Source: DYFT01 sp041695085 | GTDB lineage: Bacteria > Bacteroidota > Ignavibacteria > UBA10030 | Length of the DNA: 64,000 bases | Direction of reading: 5' to 3' | NCBI GenBank assembly: GCA_041695085.1 | Contig: JBGFRO010000018.1 | Coordinates: forward strand, 62,001-126,000 | Shown here: one piece after another, positions 63,455-64,000 of the stretch | Numbering within the stretch: position 1 is the first letter of the stretch | Layout of the letters: every line of letters starts with the position of its first letter | The notes under the pieces: model-generated | Databases searched by the model: none | What the model was told of the DNA's origin: nothing | What the model saw: only the letters and a program-made list of their open reading frames with translations | Translations under genes and position numbers: made by a program

Positions 63455-64000
63455 CTATGATCTCCCAATAAGATGCTCAGAAAGGACGGATGCAATCCGC
63501 TCCGCCGTCTTCCCATCCCACAACTCCGGAATGCGACCCTGCTTCCCCTTCCCCTCGAACACTTCGAAGCTTTTTCGCACGATCAAGTCCACATCCAGTC
63601 TGCACAGTTGATTCGTACCGACCTCCACCGTTATCGGTCGCTCGGTGTTTTCACGCAGCGTGAGGCAGGGAATTTGCAGGAACGTCGTCTCCTCCTGAAT
63701 TCCTCCCGAATCCGTCAAGACGAGTTGAGCGTGATCCATCAGACAAAGAAAATCGAGATACCCGATCGGATCAGTTATGTTGAGGTTCTGAATCTTCTCA
63801 ACCCGCTCTCGCAGCCCATGTTCCTCTATTCGTTTCTTCGTCCGAGGATGGACGGGAAAGAGTATTGTCGTTGAATCGGCGATCCGTTCGAAGATTACCA
63901 AGATCCGCTCCAAGCTTTCCTTCTCGTCGACGTTGCTCGGACGATGAAGGGTCACAAGCGTGTAGCCTCTTTTTCTCAACCCGAATCGTTGGAGGGCGTC
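63455..64000 (-). CDS. wecB: UDP-N-acetylglucosamine 2-epimerase, 5' part beyond the window
   Basis: The last 181 residues of the enzyme are visible and the frame stays open to the window edge. Family marks are V-T-L-H-R-P-S-N-V-D, F-P-V-H-P-R-T-K-K-R-I, L-T-D-S-G-G-I-Q-E-E-T and R-E-N-T-E-R-P-I-T-V-E-V-G-T-N. It converts UDP-GlcNAc to UDP-ManNAc, a precursor of the surface glycan. It is the most upstream visible gene of the polysaccharide operon. The export-protein start codon follows its TAG after one base. Confidence 0.95.
   Translation of the reverse strand, partial: DALQRFGLRKRGYTLVTLHRPSNVDEKESLERILVIFERIADSTTILFPVHPRTKKRIEEHGLRERVEKIQNLNITDPIGYLDFLCLMDHAQLVLTDSGGIQEETTFLQIPCLTLRENTERPITVEVGTNQLCRLDVDLIVRKSFEVFEGKGKQGRIPELWDGKTAERIASVLSEHLIGRS

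Noticed and set aside
37300..64000. Classification as a known O-antigen or capsule serotype locus
   Set aside because: Sugar specificities cannot be read from the glycosyltransferases, and only the general Wzx/Wzy-type layout is supported.

Overview
The window looks like a chromosome fragment of a Gram-negative bacterium of the Bacteroidota/Chlorobi (FCB) branch, most likely an Ignavibacteria- or Kryptonia-like lineage. I infer this from several exported proteins ending in the type IX secretion sorting domain typical of that group (an N-Y-P-N-P-F-N-P motif followed by a C-terminal beta domain), from TonB receptors with an N-terminal carboxypeptidase-regulatory-like domain, and from giant beta-propeller sensor kinases. 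No rRNA is present, so the exact taxon is open.

Left part (1-26 kb): outer-membrane uptake and sensing. A TonB-dependent receptor is followed by an exported protein cut by the window edge. Next come an exported two-module protein containing a 1,032-bp duplication that reads as perfect, a LacI-family regulator with an operator over its own promoter, a decayed hybrid kinase, an AIF-like flavoprotein and an HtrA-like protease. Two parallel modules then follow, each a propeller histidine kinase plus a LuxR-type response regulator with a type IX-sorted exported protein nearby. A second TonB receptor closes the region.

Middle part (26-37 kb): housekeeping. Two tRNA-Arg genes (ACG and TCG) flank a nest of mobile-looking palindromic repeats. 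They are followed by a kinase-dimerisation protein without an ATPase domain, tadA (which edits tRNA-Arg ACG), prfA, a DUF1385 membrane protein, a TPR lipoprotein, a type IX-sorted metallopeptidase, a flippase, a Trm112-like protein, a thioesterase and accA.

Right part (37-64 kb): a long surface-polysaccharide locus, all on the minus strand and read from wecB (right edge) leftwards: Wza-like export protein, Wzz-like chain-length protein, O-antigen ligase/polymerase, flippase, methyltransferases, GT2, GT4 and GT-C glycosyltransferases, a GDP-mannose 3,5-epimerase-like enzyme, an initiating phosphoglycosyl transferase, a DegT aminotransferase and a dolichol-phosphate-mannose-synthase-like enzyme. 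Embedded in it are two paralogous beta-helix proteins without signal peptides, a GT2 fused to a degraded phosphoglycosyl transferase, and a small cargo patch holding a metallophosphoesterase-HhH-DEDD exonuclease fusion.

The most notable non-coding finding is a pair of 118-nt elements (3861-3978 and 26433-26550) of equal length. They carry a GTAG-tagged hairpin and an outer stem, and six base pairs differ between copies, all by compensatory changes. This is what REP-type or other structured mobile elements look like.
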